A DNA stretch of 64,000 nucleotides, from assembly GCF_030758345.1 (NCBI RefSeq), contig NZ_JAVAMO010000017.1, forward strand, positions 1 to 64,000, written 5' to 3'. Both the position numbers and the translations under genes were made by a program. Below are positions 1-6,954 of this stretch, piece after piece; position 1 is the first letter of the stretch, and every line of letters starts with the position of its first letter. This DNA is from Ruegeria discodermiae (GTDB taxonomy: Bacteria; Pseudomonadota; Alphaproteobacteria; Rhodobacterales; Rhodobacteraceae). The notes below the pieces were generated by a model. The model was not told the origin of the DNA. It saw nothing but the letters and a program-made list of their open reading frames with translations, and searched no databases.

Positions 1-6
1 CGTAAC

Positions 7-441
7 ATGATCTACCGGTTCACATTCGCCGCCTCACTCCTGCTGCCCACAATGGCCATTGCTGCCCACGAACTCGAAGATCGTGATCTTGCACGGGGTC
101 AGACGCTTTACGCGGAACAGTGCGCGTCGTGTCACGGTGCAGCGCTTCAGGGCCAGCCGAACTGGCAGCAACAAAACGATGACGGGACGATGCCCGCCCC
201 TCCTCATGACGAGACGGGGCACACCTGGCACCACGATAACCAACTGCTGTTCACCTACACGAAGCTGGGCGGACAAGGAGCACTGGCGGAGCGAGGCATT
301 ACCAACTTCAAGAGTGGAATGCCGGGGTTTGCGGAAGTTATCTCCGATGAAGGAATCTGGGATATACTGGCCTACATTCGCTCAACCTGGCCTGAACGTG
401 TCCAGGAAATTCAAGCCGGACGAAACCCGCCACATCAGTGA
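7..441 (+). CDS. Exported class I cytochrome c, 144 aa
   Basis: A small periplasmic electron carrier. Residues 1-20 form a signal peptide (basic start, Leu/Ala-rich core, cleavage probably after AIA). The single heme site CASCH lies near residue 39. A plausible distal heme ligand is the Met of KSGMPGF near residue 104. The length fits a one-heme class I cytochrome c. The middle carries a His-rich stretch (HDETGHTWHHDN), as seen in cytochromes linked to copper or sulfur metabolism; that link is inference. It faces the convergent Crp-type gene 4 bases away. The ATG at 7 keeps the signal peptide complete, so the gene is probably whole although the window opens just upstream. The redox partner is unknown. 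Confidence 0.85.
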   Translation: MIYRFTFAASLLLPTMAIAAHELEDRDLARGQTLYAEQCASCHGAALQGQPNWQQQNDDGTMPAPPHDETGHTWHHDNQLLFTYTKLGGQGALAERGITNFKSGMPGFAEVISDEGIWDILAYIRSTWPERVQEIQAGRNPPHQ

Positions 442-444
442 TGG

Positions 445-1011
445 TTATTTCGGGAGTCTGTATTGGCCTCGGCTCGGGTTTTCCAACCGTCCCTGGCTGA
501 CCAGTGTTCGCAGAGCCCTATAGGTCGCCTCGTGGGTCAGCGCGATGCGCTGCGAGAGGTTCATGACCGAGGCGTCCAGCAAACCAGCGACCACCGCCGC
601 ATATACTCTTTCCGCTGCGGACCGTATCGACATGACTTCAACGATTTGCCGATAAGCCTGAACCTGACGAGACATGATGCGGTTATACGCAGTGGAAAAT
701 TCAGGATCGGCAAACCCAGCCAAGACGACGGACTTGGGGATGCGAATGACCTCACCTTCTACGAGGGCAACCGCGTTGCAATGGTATCTGTCAGCGAACA
801 CAGAAGCTTCGGCAAATGACTGACCTTCTTGAACCGTGTGAATTGTCACAGGCTCACCATCCGGGCCGATGCGCTCCATCCTGATCATCGCCGTCAAACT
901 CAAGAACAGACCTTTCGTGGGATCACCTTCTCGGAACAAAACCATCCTTTTGGGGGTAGTGATTTTCTTCAGCCGGTCTGACGGCAGCATATCAAAGGGT
1001 GCTGGGATCAT
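445..1011 (-). CDS. Crp/Fnr-family transcriptional regulator, 188 aa
   Basis: A DNA-binding regulator with an N-terminal cyclic-nucleotide-binding-type beta barrel (about residues 10-110, with REGDPTKG and GQSFAEASVF resembling the Crp/Fnr phosphate-binding-cassette region). A long dimer helix follows, then a C-terminal winged helix (LTHEATYRALRTLVSQGRLEN). No N-terminal Cys cluster of the FNR 4Fe-4S type is present, so the effector is unknown. At 188 aa it is short for the family. The first ATG (1009-1011) lies inside a 20-bp palindrome that looks like its own operator; an in-frame ATG at 990 is an alternative start that would free the operator. It is divergent from the His-rich exported protein and convergent with the cytochrome, so it probably controls both itself and that small cluster. 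Confidence 0.85.
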   Translation of the reverse strand: MIPAPFDMLPSDRLKKITTPKRMVLFREGDPTKGLFLSLTAMIRMERIGPDGEPVTIHTVQEGQSFAEASVFADRYHCNAVALVEGEVIRIPKSVVLAGFADPEFSTAYNRIMSRQVQAYRQIVEVMSIRSAAERVYAAVVAGLLDASVMNLSQRIALTHEATYRALRTLVSQGRLENPSRGQYRLPK

Positions 1012-1028
1012 ATGATCTTGATCATATG
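1009..1028. promoter_or_regulatory. Palindromic FNR/Crp-type operator
   Basis: The sequence CATATGATCTTGATCATATG is a 20-bp inverted repeat with 9 of 10 arm positions matching. Its core ATGAT-N4-ATCAT matches 8 of 10 fixed bases of the FNR-type box TTGAT-N4-ATCAA. It sits between the Crp/Fnr-type gene and the divergent exported-protein gene, 48 bases before the start at 1077. This position fits autoregulation plus control of the divergent gene. Binding is inferred. Confidence 0.6.
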
Positions 1029-1076
1029 TCTTTCGTTTCAGGGGTTGTAGAGAAAAAGAGACAATTGGAGACCCAG

Positions 1077-1586
1077 ATGCTCAGATTTACCCTTGTCACC
1101 GCGCTTATTTTTGGAAGCCCCGCGTTGGCGCAACACTCTCATAACCATGCCCACCCAACAGAGGTCGGCCAATCTGCATTCGCCGCTCTGGCTGAAATCG
1201 TGGACATGCTTCGACAGAACCCTCACACAGACTGGACAACTGTAGATATCCCCGCCCTACAGAGACATCTGGTCGATATGGAGCTTCTCGCCACCCAATC
1301 GGTAGCTGGGCAAAAGGAAGTCGAAGGAGCAGTCCAGTTCAATGTGACCGGAAGCCCAGATGTGATCGAGGCTCTGCATGGAATGGTCCCCGCACATGCT
1401 CCGTTTCTTGACGCCGAGACCGGGTGGAGAACGGAAGTCGAACGCCACAAGGCGGGCGTGATCGTCCGAGTGGAAGGCGAACAGCAAATGATCAATGCTC
1501 TGGGGTTCCACGGCTTGATGACGATTGGTGCCCACCACCAGGAGCATCACCTTGGCATCGCAACCGGTACGATGACCCATCATTGA
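1077..1586 (+). CDS. His-rich exported protein of unknown function, 169 aa
   Basis: The product has a signal peptide (residues 1-18, ending ALA-Q), followed at once by the His-rich HSHNHAH and closed by further His clusters (GAHHQEHH, MTHH). This pattern suggests periplasmic metal binding (copper, nickel or zinc), which is inference. I recognise no enzymatic domain. I chose the ATG at 1077 because it starts the signal peptide and has a GGAG motif about 9 bases upstream; the longer reading frame from 999 would hide the signal peptide. The gene is divergent from the Crp/Fnr-type regulator across the palindromic operator and is followed 27 bases later by the ABM-like gene. Confidence 0.75.
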   Translation: MLRFTLVTALIFGSPALAQHSHNHAHPTEVGQSAFAALAEIVDMLRQNPHTDWTTVDIPALQRHLVDMELLATQSVAGQKEVEGAVQFNVTGSPDVIEALHGMVPAHAPFLDAETGWRTEVERHKAGVIVRVEGEQQMINALGFHGLMTIGAHHQEHHLGIATGTMTHH

Positions 1587-1613
1587 TCCCACTTGTTGAA
1601 CTAGGAGACCAGG

Positions 1614-1934
1614 ATGACCAGTAGCGGACCAGTCCTAAGAATATTCGAAGTTCAGGTCAAAGACGGCCATGTCGAAGAACTGCTTGAGAACTTCGCAACC
1701 ACTTCTTCGAAAGTCGTGGAAGGGCATCCTGGAAATCGAGGATACTTCTTCGGTCGTTGCATCCAGGGCGGCGATAATATGGTGATGTTTGTGTCCATTT
1801 GGGACGATCTGGATGCTGTTAAGAAGCGGTTCGGAGACGACTGGCTGGTGTCCTATTTGCCGGATGGCTATGAAGACCTCATCGACTCGTGCTCGATACG
1901 ACATGTCGATGTCGGTTCTGGATGGAACATCTAG
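1614..1934 (+). CDS. Small ABM-fold (antibiotic biosynthesis monooxygenase-like) protein, 106 aa
   Basis: This 106-aa protein follows the dimeric alpha/beta ABM pattern: a first strand LRIFEVQVKDGHVEELLENF, a central GYFFGRCIQGGDNMVMFVSIWDD (compare the typical G...G....VS.W.S) and a helix DAVKKRF. Such proteins range from quinol monooxygenases to heme-degrading enzymes or simple ligand binders; I cannot tell which. The ATG is preceded by AGGAGA about 8 bases upstream. It is probably co-transcribed with the His-rich exported protein 27 bases upstream. Confidence 0.65.
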   Translation: MTSSGPVLRIFEVQVKDGHVEELLENFATTSSKVVEGHPGNRGYFFGRCIQGGDNMVMFVSIWDDLDAVKKRFGDDWLVSYLPDGYEDLIDSCSIRHVDVGSGWNI

Positions 1935-2214
1935 ACCCGACATGTGAGGACGAGCGGCCCTTACCGGTCATCTGGGGCCTGGTCGTATTAGCGGGTCAGC
2001 TTCCCGGAAGCTGCCACTCGCGCTTTGTTCAGTATTTAGGACCGATATATCGAAGCGTAGTGATCAAGCACAACTTGGTTTGCGCTCAATGCTGGTAACC
2101 TTAGAAAGGTCCGTCCCAACTTTTTGTGAAATGAATTCAGAGTTCTTGGTCCACGCTCCAGATTTGACACGCGCACCCAATGCAACCACTCTACCTGAAA
2201 CAGGGGAGGAAAGC

Positions 2215-3102
2215 GTGCCAGAAATTCTGTCTAGCGCTCAGATCGCATCGTATAAACAGAACGGATATCTAGTTCTGGAGCGCCATCTCCCAGATGACAT
2301 CATGGAGAATATCCGGTCTGAAATCGCTCGGTTCGAAGATGAGGCTCGCGGGATCACAGAATCTAACGACAGGCTGGACCTGGAAGATAGTCACACCAAA
2401 AAGACCCCGCGTTTGCGCCGCATCAAGCTTCCCCACAAAATTAGCAATATGATACGCGACCTTATGTATTCAGATCATATCCTTGCGCCTGCGCGCGATC
2501 TTATTGGGCCAGATCTCCGGCTGCATACGTCTAAGCTCAACATGAAATCGGCTGGTTATGGCGCGGCTGTAGAATGGCATCAAGACTATGCATTTTACCC
2601 ACATACTAATGACGATATTTTAGCTATCGGAGTAATCATCGACGACATGGAGAGTGAAAACGGCCCTCTGATGGTTTATCCCGGCAGCCATAGAGGCCCC
2701 GTCTATGATCACCATGTTGATGGTGTGTTTGCCGGCGCATTCATCCCGGAGGAAGTCGGTTTAGACCCAAAGGATGCTGTTGAGTTGAAGGGACCAGCCG
2801 GCTCTGTCTCGATCCATCACGGTCGGATAGTCCACGGATCGGCACTCAACACATCTGATCAGTCACGCCGCATTTTGTTTTACGAAATGATGGCTGCTGA
2901 TGCCTTCCCGATTATGGGTTCAATGACGGTGTGGGACGGGATCGAAGATTACGATACCCGTATGCTGTGCGGCGAACCTACCATTACGCCAAGGCTGAAA
3001 GATATCCCAATCAGGATACCTCAACCGCAACCCGATGTTCCGATCTCAATTTATGAAATCCAAAAGGGACTGAAGAAAAGATCCTTCGGGACGACCATGT
3101 AG
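2215..3102 (+). CDS. Phytanoyl-CoA dioxygenase (PhyH) family protein, 295 aa
   Basis: A non-heme Fe(II)/2-oxoglutarate-dependent oxygenase. The iron triad is visible as His-x-Asp in EWHQDYAF and the distal His in HHGRIVHGSALN, with the downstream Arg of SRRILF as the likely 2-oxoglutarate binder. The N-terminus SSAQIASYKQNGYLVLERHL is the usual PhyH opening. I chose the GTG at 2215 because GGGGAGGA lies 4 bases upstream and the family normally begins there; an in-frame start at 2080 or 2131 would add up to 45 residues with no family resemblance. The substrate is unknown. The next gene is an ornithine cyclodeaminase-type enzyme, so a modified amino acid is a reasonable guess. Confidence 0.85.
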   Translation: MPEILSSAQIASYKQNGYLVLERHLPDDIMENIRSEIARFEDEARGITESNDRLDLEDSHTKKTPRLRRIKLPHKISNMIRDLMYSDHILAPARDLIGPDLRLHTSKLNMKSAGYGAAVEWHQDYAFYPHTNDDILAIGVIIDDMESENGPLMVYPGSHRGPVYDHHVDGVFAGAFIPEEVGLDPKDAVELKGPAGSVSIHHGRIVHGSALNTSDQSRRILFYEMMAADAFPIMGSMTVWDGIEDYDTRMLCGEPTITPRLKDIPIRIPQPQPDVPISIYEIQKGLKKRSFGTTM

Positions 3103-3483
3103 ACGATTTTCACGACCTGGATGAGCTCCAGTACGGCCCATAGCTGCCGTTGATCAACTAGACCTGGTGCTGCGGTGCGGGCCGTGATTCCGGACTTTCG
3201 CTACAAATGCGAAATTGTGGCTGCAACCAACTGGCGGACTGCGGACGGAGCCGACCTTTGATTTTCAACCTTCGCTGGCGCAGCACTCATTCGCAGATGC
3301 GGCGCGTCCATTGTTGCGGCGCAGCACTCGCCACCAATCCGGTCATTCAGAGGCCAGGATTTGGCGTAACTGAAACTGTACTTTCGCCGCTACCGGGTCA
3401 GACCAGCGAGAAGCAGGACTTCGCGGATGACACTACAGTCGGCTATGCATTACCCTTCGCCTACGAGCTAAGGAGTAGTTGCG
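3103..3483. other. Non-coding spacer with decayed roseobacter-type intergenic sequence
   Basis: This 381-base gap has no credible gene. The forward frame crossing it is Cys/Arg-rich and overlaps the next gene. It contains the phrase CTTCGCTGGCGCAGCACTCA, which resembles pieces at 9626-9645 and 49490-49508, so I read it as one of a family of degraded dispersed intergenic sequences. Confidence 0.4.
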
Positions 3484-4449
3484 ATGGGCACCTTGGTTGT
3501 CACCGAAGCCGAGTTGCGAAATTGTCTTCCGATCGACAACGGATCGCTTGTTGCAACCGAGCGGTCCTTTTCGTGGATTTCGGAAGGGCGTGTTTCAATG
3601 CCGCCAGTTATGCATATCGACATTGATGAGGAGAGCGCTGTCGACACGAAGGGCGCTTTTGTGAATGGCCTCGAGCATCTTGCTGTCAAAATTGCCACCG
3701 GCTTCTTTCGGAACCCGCAGATCGGACTGCCCAGTTGCAGTAGTATCATTGCTTTGATGAGCGCAAAGACAGGTGCCTTTGATTGTATTTTCCTAGACAA
3801 CGGATATTTGATGAACTTGCGCACCGGGCTTGCCGGTGCAGTGGCTGCAAAGCACTTGGCACCCCAAGAAATAAAAACTGTCGGCGTGGTAGGCACTGGC
3901 GTACAGGCCCGATATCAGATTGAAAGCCTCGCCCTTGTGCGTAGGTTCGAACGCCTTCTGGTTTTTGGGCGCAACGCGGCATCTGTTTCGAGCTACTGTG
4001 CTGAAATGGCAAATCTGCTTGGAATTCCCGTGGAACCTTGCCAGTCCCTCGCGGAGTTGGTGACGTCTGCGCAAGTTGTCGTCACGACGACCCCGGCGAC
4101 GGAGCCAATCATCATGGCCGAATGGCTTCACACCGACTTACACATCACTGCCATGGGGTCGGATTTACCAGGCAAACAAGAACTACATTCGAATGTACTC
4201 GAGCGCGCAGACGTCGTGGTTTGTGATGTGATTGATCAGTGCGTTATCGGCGGCGAGCTTCAGAGTTTGGGCGAAGGCAGCAGAAAAGTATTGGAACTCG
4301 GTTCAATCATTTCAGGAGCGGACCAATTCTCGCGCCCAGCTGGTGCCGTGACGATCTGCGATTTGACGGGAACCGGCGCACAGGACACCGCGATCGCAGT
4401 GGAAGCCTTTTGCCGTGTGAAGGCTACTAAATTGGGAACTTCACTCTGA
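3484..4449 (+). CDS. Ornithine cyclodeaminase / mu-crystallin family protein, 321 aa
   Basis: A Rossmann-fold NAD(P)-dependent enzyme. The nucleotide loop is VGVVGTGVQARYQIESLALVRRF (GxGxxA type, about residues 138-160), followed by LLVFGRN. The N-terminal half carries the family phrase PPVMHIDI...A.KIATGFFRNP (K near residue 68) and the substrate-side segment LRTGLAGAVAAKHLA. Later motifs are VVTTTPATEPII and HITAMGSDLPGKQELH. Family members deaminate ornithine to proline or reduce cyclic imino acids and related amino acids; the exact substrate cannot be read. The ATG follows AAGGAGT about 7 bases upstream. It lies downstream of the PhyH-type oxygenase in the same direction, with a 381-base gap. 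Confidence 0.87.
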   Translation: MGTLVVTEAELRNCLPIDNGSLVATERSFSWISEGRVSMPPVMHIDIDEESAVDTKGAFVNGLEHLAVKIATGFFRNPQIGLPSCSSIIALMSAKTGAFDCIFLDNGYLMNLRTGLAGAVAAKHLAPQEIKTVGVVGTGVQARYQIESLALVRRFERLLVFGRNAASVSSYCAEMANLLGIPVEPCQSLAELVTSAQVVVTTTPATEPIIMAEWLHTDLHITAMGSDLPGKQELHSNVLERADVVVCDVIDQCVIGGELQSLGEGSRKVLELGSIISGADQFSRPAGAVTICDLTGTGAQDTAIAVEAFCRVKATKLGTSL

Positions 4450-4661
4450 AAAGAGTTAGAAGCTGACATCCACTTCCACGTGCTGGACGGCAGCTTCCGT
4501 CCGCATGCCCGATGTTAACAGATTTCACTGAATGACCGTTCCGGAGCCCCAGGCAGTCCTTCAAATGCTATGTGACGTGTCTGGAATTCAGGCAGAAGCA
4601 TAGTCACTGCAACCAACGACGCAGACTATGCGCGCTGGTTAAACTGCCGTAACTTAACCAC

Positions 4662-5393
4662 ATGCCAAAGCCAAAGATCAGAAAACTTGCTGCTATCGTT
4701 TCGATCGATGTCGTAGGTTACTCGGGCCTTATGCAAAGAGACGAAGCAGACACTCTGGCGCGGCTCGGCACGTACTTTGACGGCATCGTTTCACGTCTGG
4801 TCTCGACTCATAACGGGCGTGTAGTCAAATCGATGGGCGACGGCCTACTGATTGAGTTTCCTACTGCTGTTGACGCGGTCGCTTGCGCGCTGGAAGTCCA
4901 GACAGTTATGGCTGAACGTGAAGCCAATAACGCGGGTAAACAAAAAATCACCTTTCGCATTGGCGTGAATCTTGGTGATATTGTTGTCATAGGCGACGAT
5001 ATCTTTGGAGACGGTGTCAATCAGGCGTCCCGACTTCAAGAAATTGCCAGACCCGGTGAGCTCTGCATCTCCGGGAGCGTCTTGGACCAAGTCAAAGATA
5101 AGATTGAGCATTCGTTTGTAGATATTGGCCATAGAAAGCTTAAAAACATCGTTCAGCCTGTTCGCGCCTACCGTTCGACTTTGACAGCTTCCGGTGAAGA
5201 GGCAAAGCCAATTGGGTGGCCTTTCCTCACAGCGGCGAAAAGTGAACCGGTCACTGCAGGTGGATGTCTGTGCGGCGCAATTCGGTATCAGGTCTGGTCT
5301 CGGATCTGTCGCAAAGTTTCTCCCTGGTTCCGAAACGAATGCTGGAACTTATCGAATTGGGCGAGATTCCCATCGGCAGCTGCTCCGATTTGA
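4662..5393 (+). pseudogene. Class III adenylate/guanylate cyclase, C-terminal region cut off by a MITE
   Basis: Residues 1-175 form a class III nucleotidyl cyclase catalytic domain: AAIVSIDVVGYSGLM with the first metal Asp, KSMGDGLLIEF with the second Asp, FRIGVNLGDIVVIGDDIFGDGVNQASRLQ, and LKNIVQPVRAYR. It should make cAMP or cGMP in the cytoplasm. After a short linker the frame enters GGCLCGAIRY (about residues 203-212), which looks like the start of a GFA-type (CENP-V fold) zinc domain. The frame then runs into the 141-bp MITE at 5302 and stops at 5393, so about 30 terminal residues are MITE-encoded. The cyclase domain appears intact; only the C-terminal module is lost. Confidence 0.8.
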
Positions 5394-5442
5394 TCGGAGC
5401 AGCTGGTCGAGATGACCAGTTTTCAAACTTTGCGACAGATCC
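5302..5442 (+). mobile_element. 141-bp MITE, copy 1
   Basis: A short non-coding element with perfect 18-bp terminal inverted repeats (GGATCTGTCGCAAAGTTT and its complement). A very stable internal hairpin is formed by 13-base arms around CAGCTGCTCCGAT, with a 3-base loop near the middle. Nearly identical copies lie at 25314-25454 and 26176-26316, each differing by about one base. The ends resemble IS6-type ends seen elsewhere in the window (GGTTCTGTCGCAAATTCT at 16496-16513, reverse strand), so a related IS6 transposase may mobilise it. I see no target duplication (left CTGGTCTC, right AGTCTGTG). It truncates the cyclase gene. Confidence 0.8.
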
Positions 5443-6039
5443 AGTCTGTGTTGTTACGGTTCGACAATCTCTCGGCTTCGCGCCTGTGGCGAAGGTCCGC
5501 AATGCGGGCTGCAGACGCAGTATACCAGACTCATGACGTGCGACCGGTTTGGGCCGCGAGCACAAGCCGACTATAGTGCGCAGTGATATGATGCTGCGCT
5601 GCCTTCGAGGTCTGCGGCGAGCCCAATCTGTTCCTCGGATGAGTTGCGGCGAACGGCGCCTCTTAAAATCGAGGCTCAAAAAACGGCTCATTACCTAGGA
5701 AGCTATGACCTAGATTATTGAGCCGCTGCAGAGTGTGGATTCGGTAGCATCCGGTTGGTCATTCCGACGACATCCGGCCACTTGTACCGGGGTAGAGCCG
5801 GTGCTTAAGCTCAGTGTCGCACAGATCATATGGCAATGGCCAGAACAACCAGCCGTGTCAGCTCGCCGACGGTATTTGAGCAACTGGATGAATTCGCTCA
5901 CAGCGAGTTGTTCGTCCGCTTCACCAATCCGCAGAACTGATTTAAGCCTTCAACTAGAACCAATGCACGTGACAGTGTACAATTGCCATCGGCTGGTTCG
6001 CTTCGACAAACTAAGCTCATGTGTGTCGCTCGGTAAATG
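5443..6039. other. 597-base non-coding stretch
   Basis: I see no gene here. The short frames on both strands have no recognisable domains. The first part (near 5488-5520) carries the degraded phrase GCGAAGGTCCGCAATGCGGG, similar to 9575-9660. The stretch probably holds decayed DNA downstream of the interrupted cyclase. Confidence 0.4.
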
Positions 6040-6363
6040 TTAAGTGAAAGGGTTTGGGAAGTTCTCGAAGAATGCTTTGATCCACTCAACTAGCAACTTT
6101 CCTGCGGCACTGACGGTTGCCTTGACTCCCTTTTTTACATCGTCTTTAACCTGTTCTTCGACGCTATTGAGGATTTGTTCCTTGATCGTTGGGTCATCCT
6201 CAGAGCCCTGTTCGATGATGACTGTGGCGACCTGTGTGATGTCCCGCCCATCTTTTGTGTAGACGACGATGGTGCGAATACCATCGTCAGGATCAATCTT
6301 GTTTTCGATTAGCATCCCGTGTTCGGAAGCGAATGCTCGAAGAGCGTCTACAAAGTCACGCAT
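6040..6363 (-). CDS. Small acidic protein of unknown function, 107 aa
   Basis: I do not recognise this protein. The first half is predicted alpha/beta (MRDFVDALRAFASEHGM, then TIVVYTKDGRDITQVATVIIEQG). The second half is helical and charged (TIKEQILNSVEEQVKDDVKKGVKATVSAAGKLLVEWIKAFFENF), ending in an amphipathic, membrane-surface-like helix. It is not HicA-like: no dsRBD-type fold and no catalytic His in the usual place. It is divergent from the HicB-like gene across an AT-rich region containing an 18-bp palindrome, so the two may share control. Confidence 0.5.
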   Translation of the reverse strand: MRDFVDALRAFASEHGMLIENKIDPDDGIRTIVVYTKDGRDITQVATVIIEQGSEDDPTIKEQILNSVEEQVKDDVKKGVKATVSAAGKLLVEWIKAFFENFPNPFT

Positions 6364-6418
6364 AGGTGCCTTCCTCCATCAGCCGGTCAGGCATTTGCCA
6401 TGTGATCACTATAGAAAT

Positions 6419-6436
6419 TATATCATTTATGATATA
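6419..6436. promoter_or_regulatory. 18-bp palindromic operator candidate in divergent promoter
   Basis: TATATCATTTATGATATA is a perfect inverted repeat (8-base arms, 2-base centre) in an AT-rich divergent promoter between the 107-aa gene and the HicB-like gene. A further TGATATCA palindrome lies at 6447-6454. Antitoxin-type HTH proteins usually repress their own promoters through such sites, so this is a likely binding site for the HicB-like protein. This is inference. Confidence 0.45.
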
Positions 6437-6486
6437 TTGTCAAACATGATATCACCTGCTAAGGACCGGCTATGAAGGAGATAGAT

Positions 6487-6954
6487 ATGAACTTGGCATT
6501 TGGATTTTCAATCAGGAGGGTCGGGGACAAGGATATGTTCAAATTCCCAAGCTTTCCGGAAATTGTTGTCGCGGTCGACAAAGATGAGATGTCAGAAGCG
6601 GACATAATTGCGCGGGCAGAACGACTGGTGAAACACGCGTTGCAAGTGCGACTCGACTATAACCGAGATATCCCATCCGGCGATTGTAGCAAGGCAAAGG
6701 ATATTGAATACTGCGTCAGGATGAGTCCTCTAGTAACCACAAAAGTGCTGCTATATCTTGAATGCAGGAAGAACGGGTGGTCGAAAGCCCAGATAGCGCG
6801 GCACCTAGATGTAACTCCGACCACCGCCGCTAGAATATTGGACTTGTTCCACGAATCCAGAACGGAGGTACTGGCTTACGCCGCTAGTCGTATGGGAAAA
6901 GCTCTCGACGCAACTATCTCGTTGGTTCCAGCGGTTGAACACGCTGAGAAGTAG
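6487..6954 (+). CDS. HicB-like HTH protein, apparently orphan, 155 aa
   Basis: The protein reads as a HicB-family antitoxin or regulator. The N-terminal partial RNase H-like fold is seen as MFKFPSFPEIVVAVDKDEMSEADIIARAERLVKHALQVRLDYNRDIPS. A C-terminal HTH follows: MSPLVTTKVLLYLECRKNGWSKAQIARHLDVTPTTAARILDLFHESR. Family members neutralise HicA mRNA interferases and repress their own promoters, but no HicA-like partner is visible beside it. I chose the ATG at 6487 because AAGGAG lies 7 bases upstream; the ATG at 6472 is an alternative. Its 3' end overlaps the convergent NTPase gene by 41 bases. Base composition here is more AT-rich than in the metabolic operons, suggesting transfer. Confidence 0.65.
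   Translation: MNLAFGFSIRRVGDKDMFKFPSFPEIVVAVDKDEMSEADIIARAERLVKHALQVRLDYNRDIPSGDCSKAKDIEYCVRMSPLVTTKVLLYLECRKNGWSKAQIARHLDVTPTTAARILDLFHESRTEVLAYAASRMGKALDATISLVPAVEHAEK

Noticed and set aside
1889-2098. A 69-codon frame between the ABM-like and PhyH genes
   Set aside because: It overlaps the end of the ABM-like gene, has no ribosome-binding site and no recognisable similarity.
3207-3626. A 139-codon frame upstream of the cyclodeaminase
   Set aside because: It is Cys/Arg-rich, without a domain or ribosome-binding site, and overlaps the true gene, which has a good ribosome-binding site.
5384-5412. The MITE hairpin as a rho-independent terminator
   Set aside because: The stem is strong but no T-run follows, and the same stem recurs in three mobile copies at unrelated places.
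6040-6954. A classical HicAB toxin-antitoxin pair
   Set aside because: The 107-aa neighbour is not HicA-like in size, fold pattern or catalytic His, and is divergent rather than upstream in the same operon.
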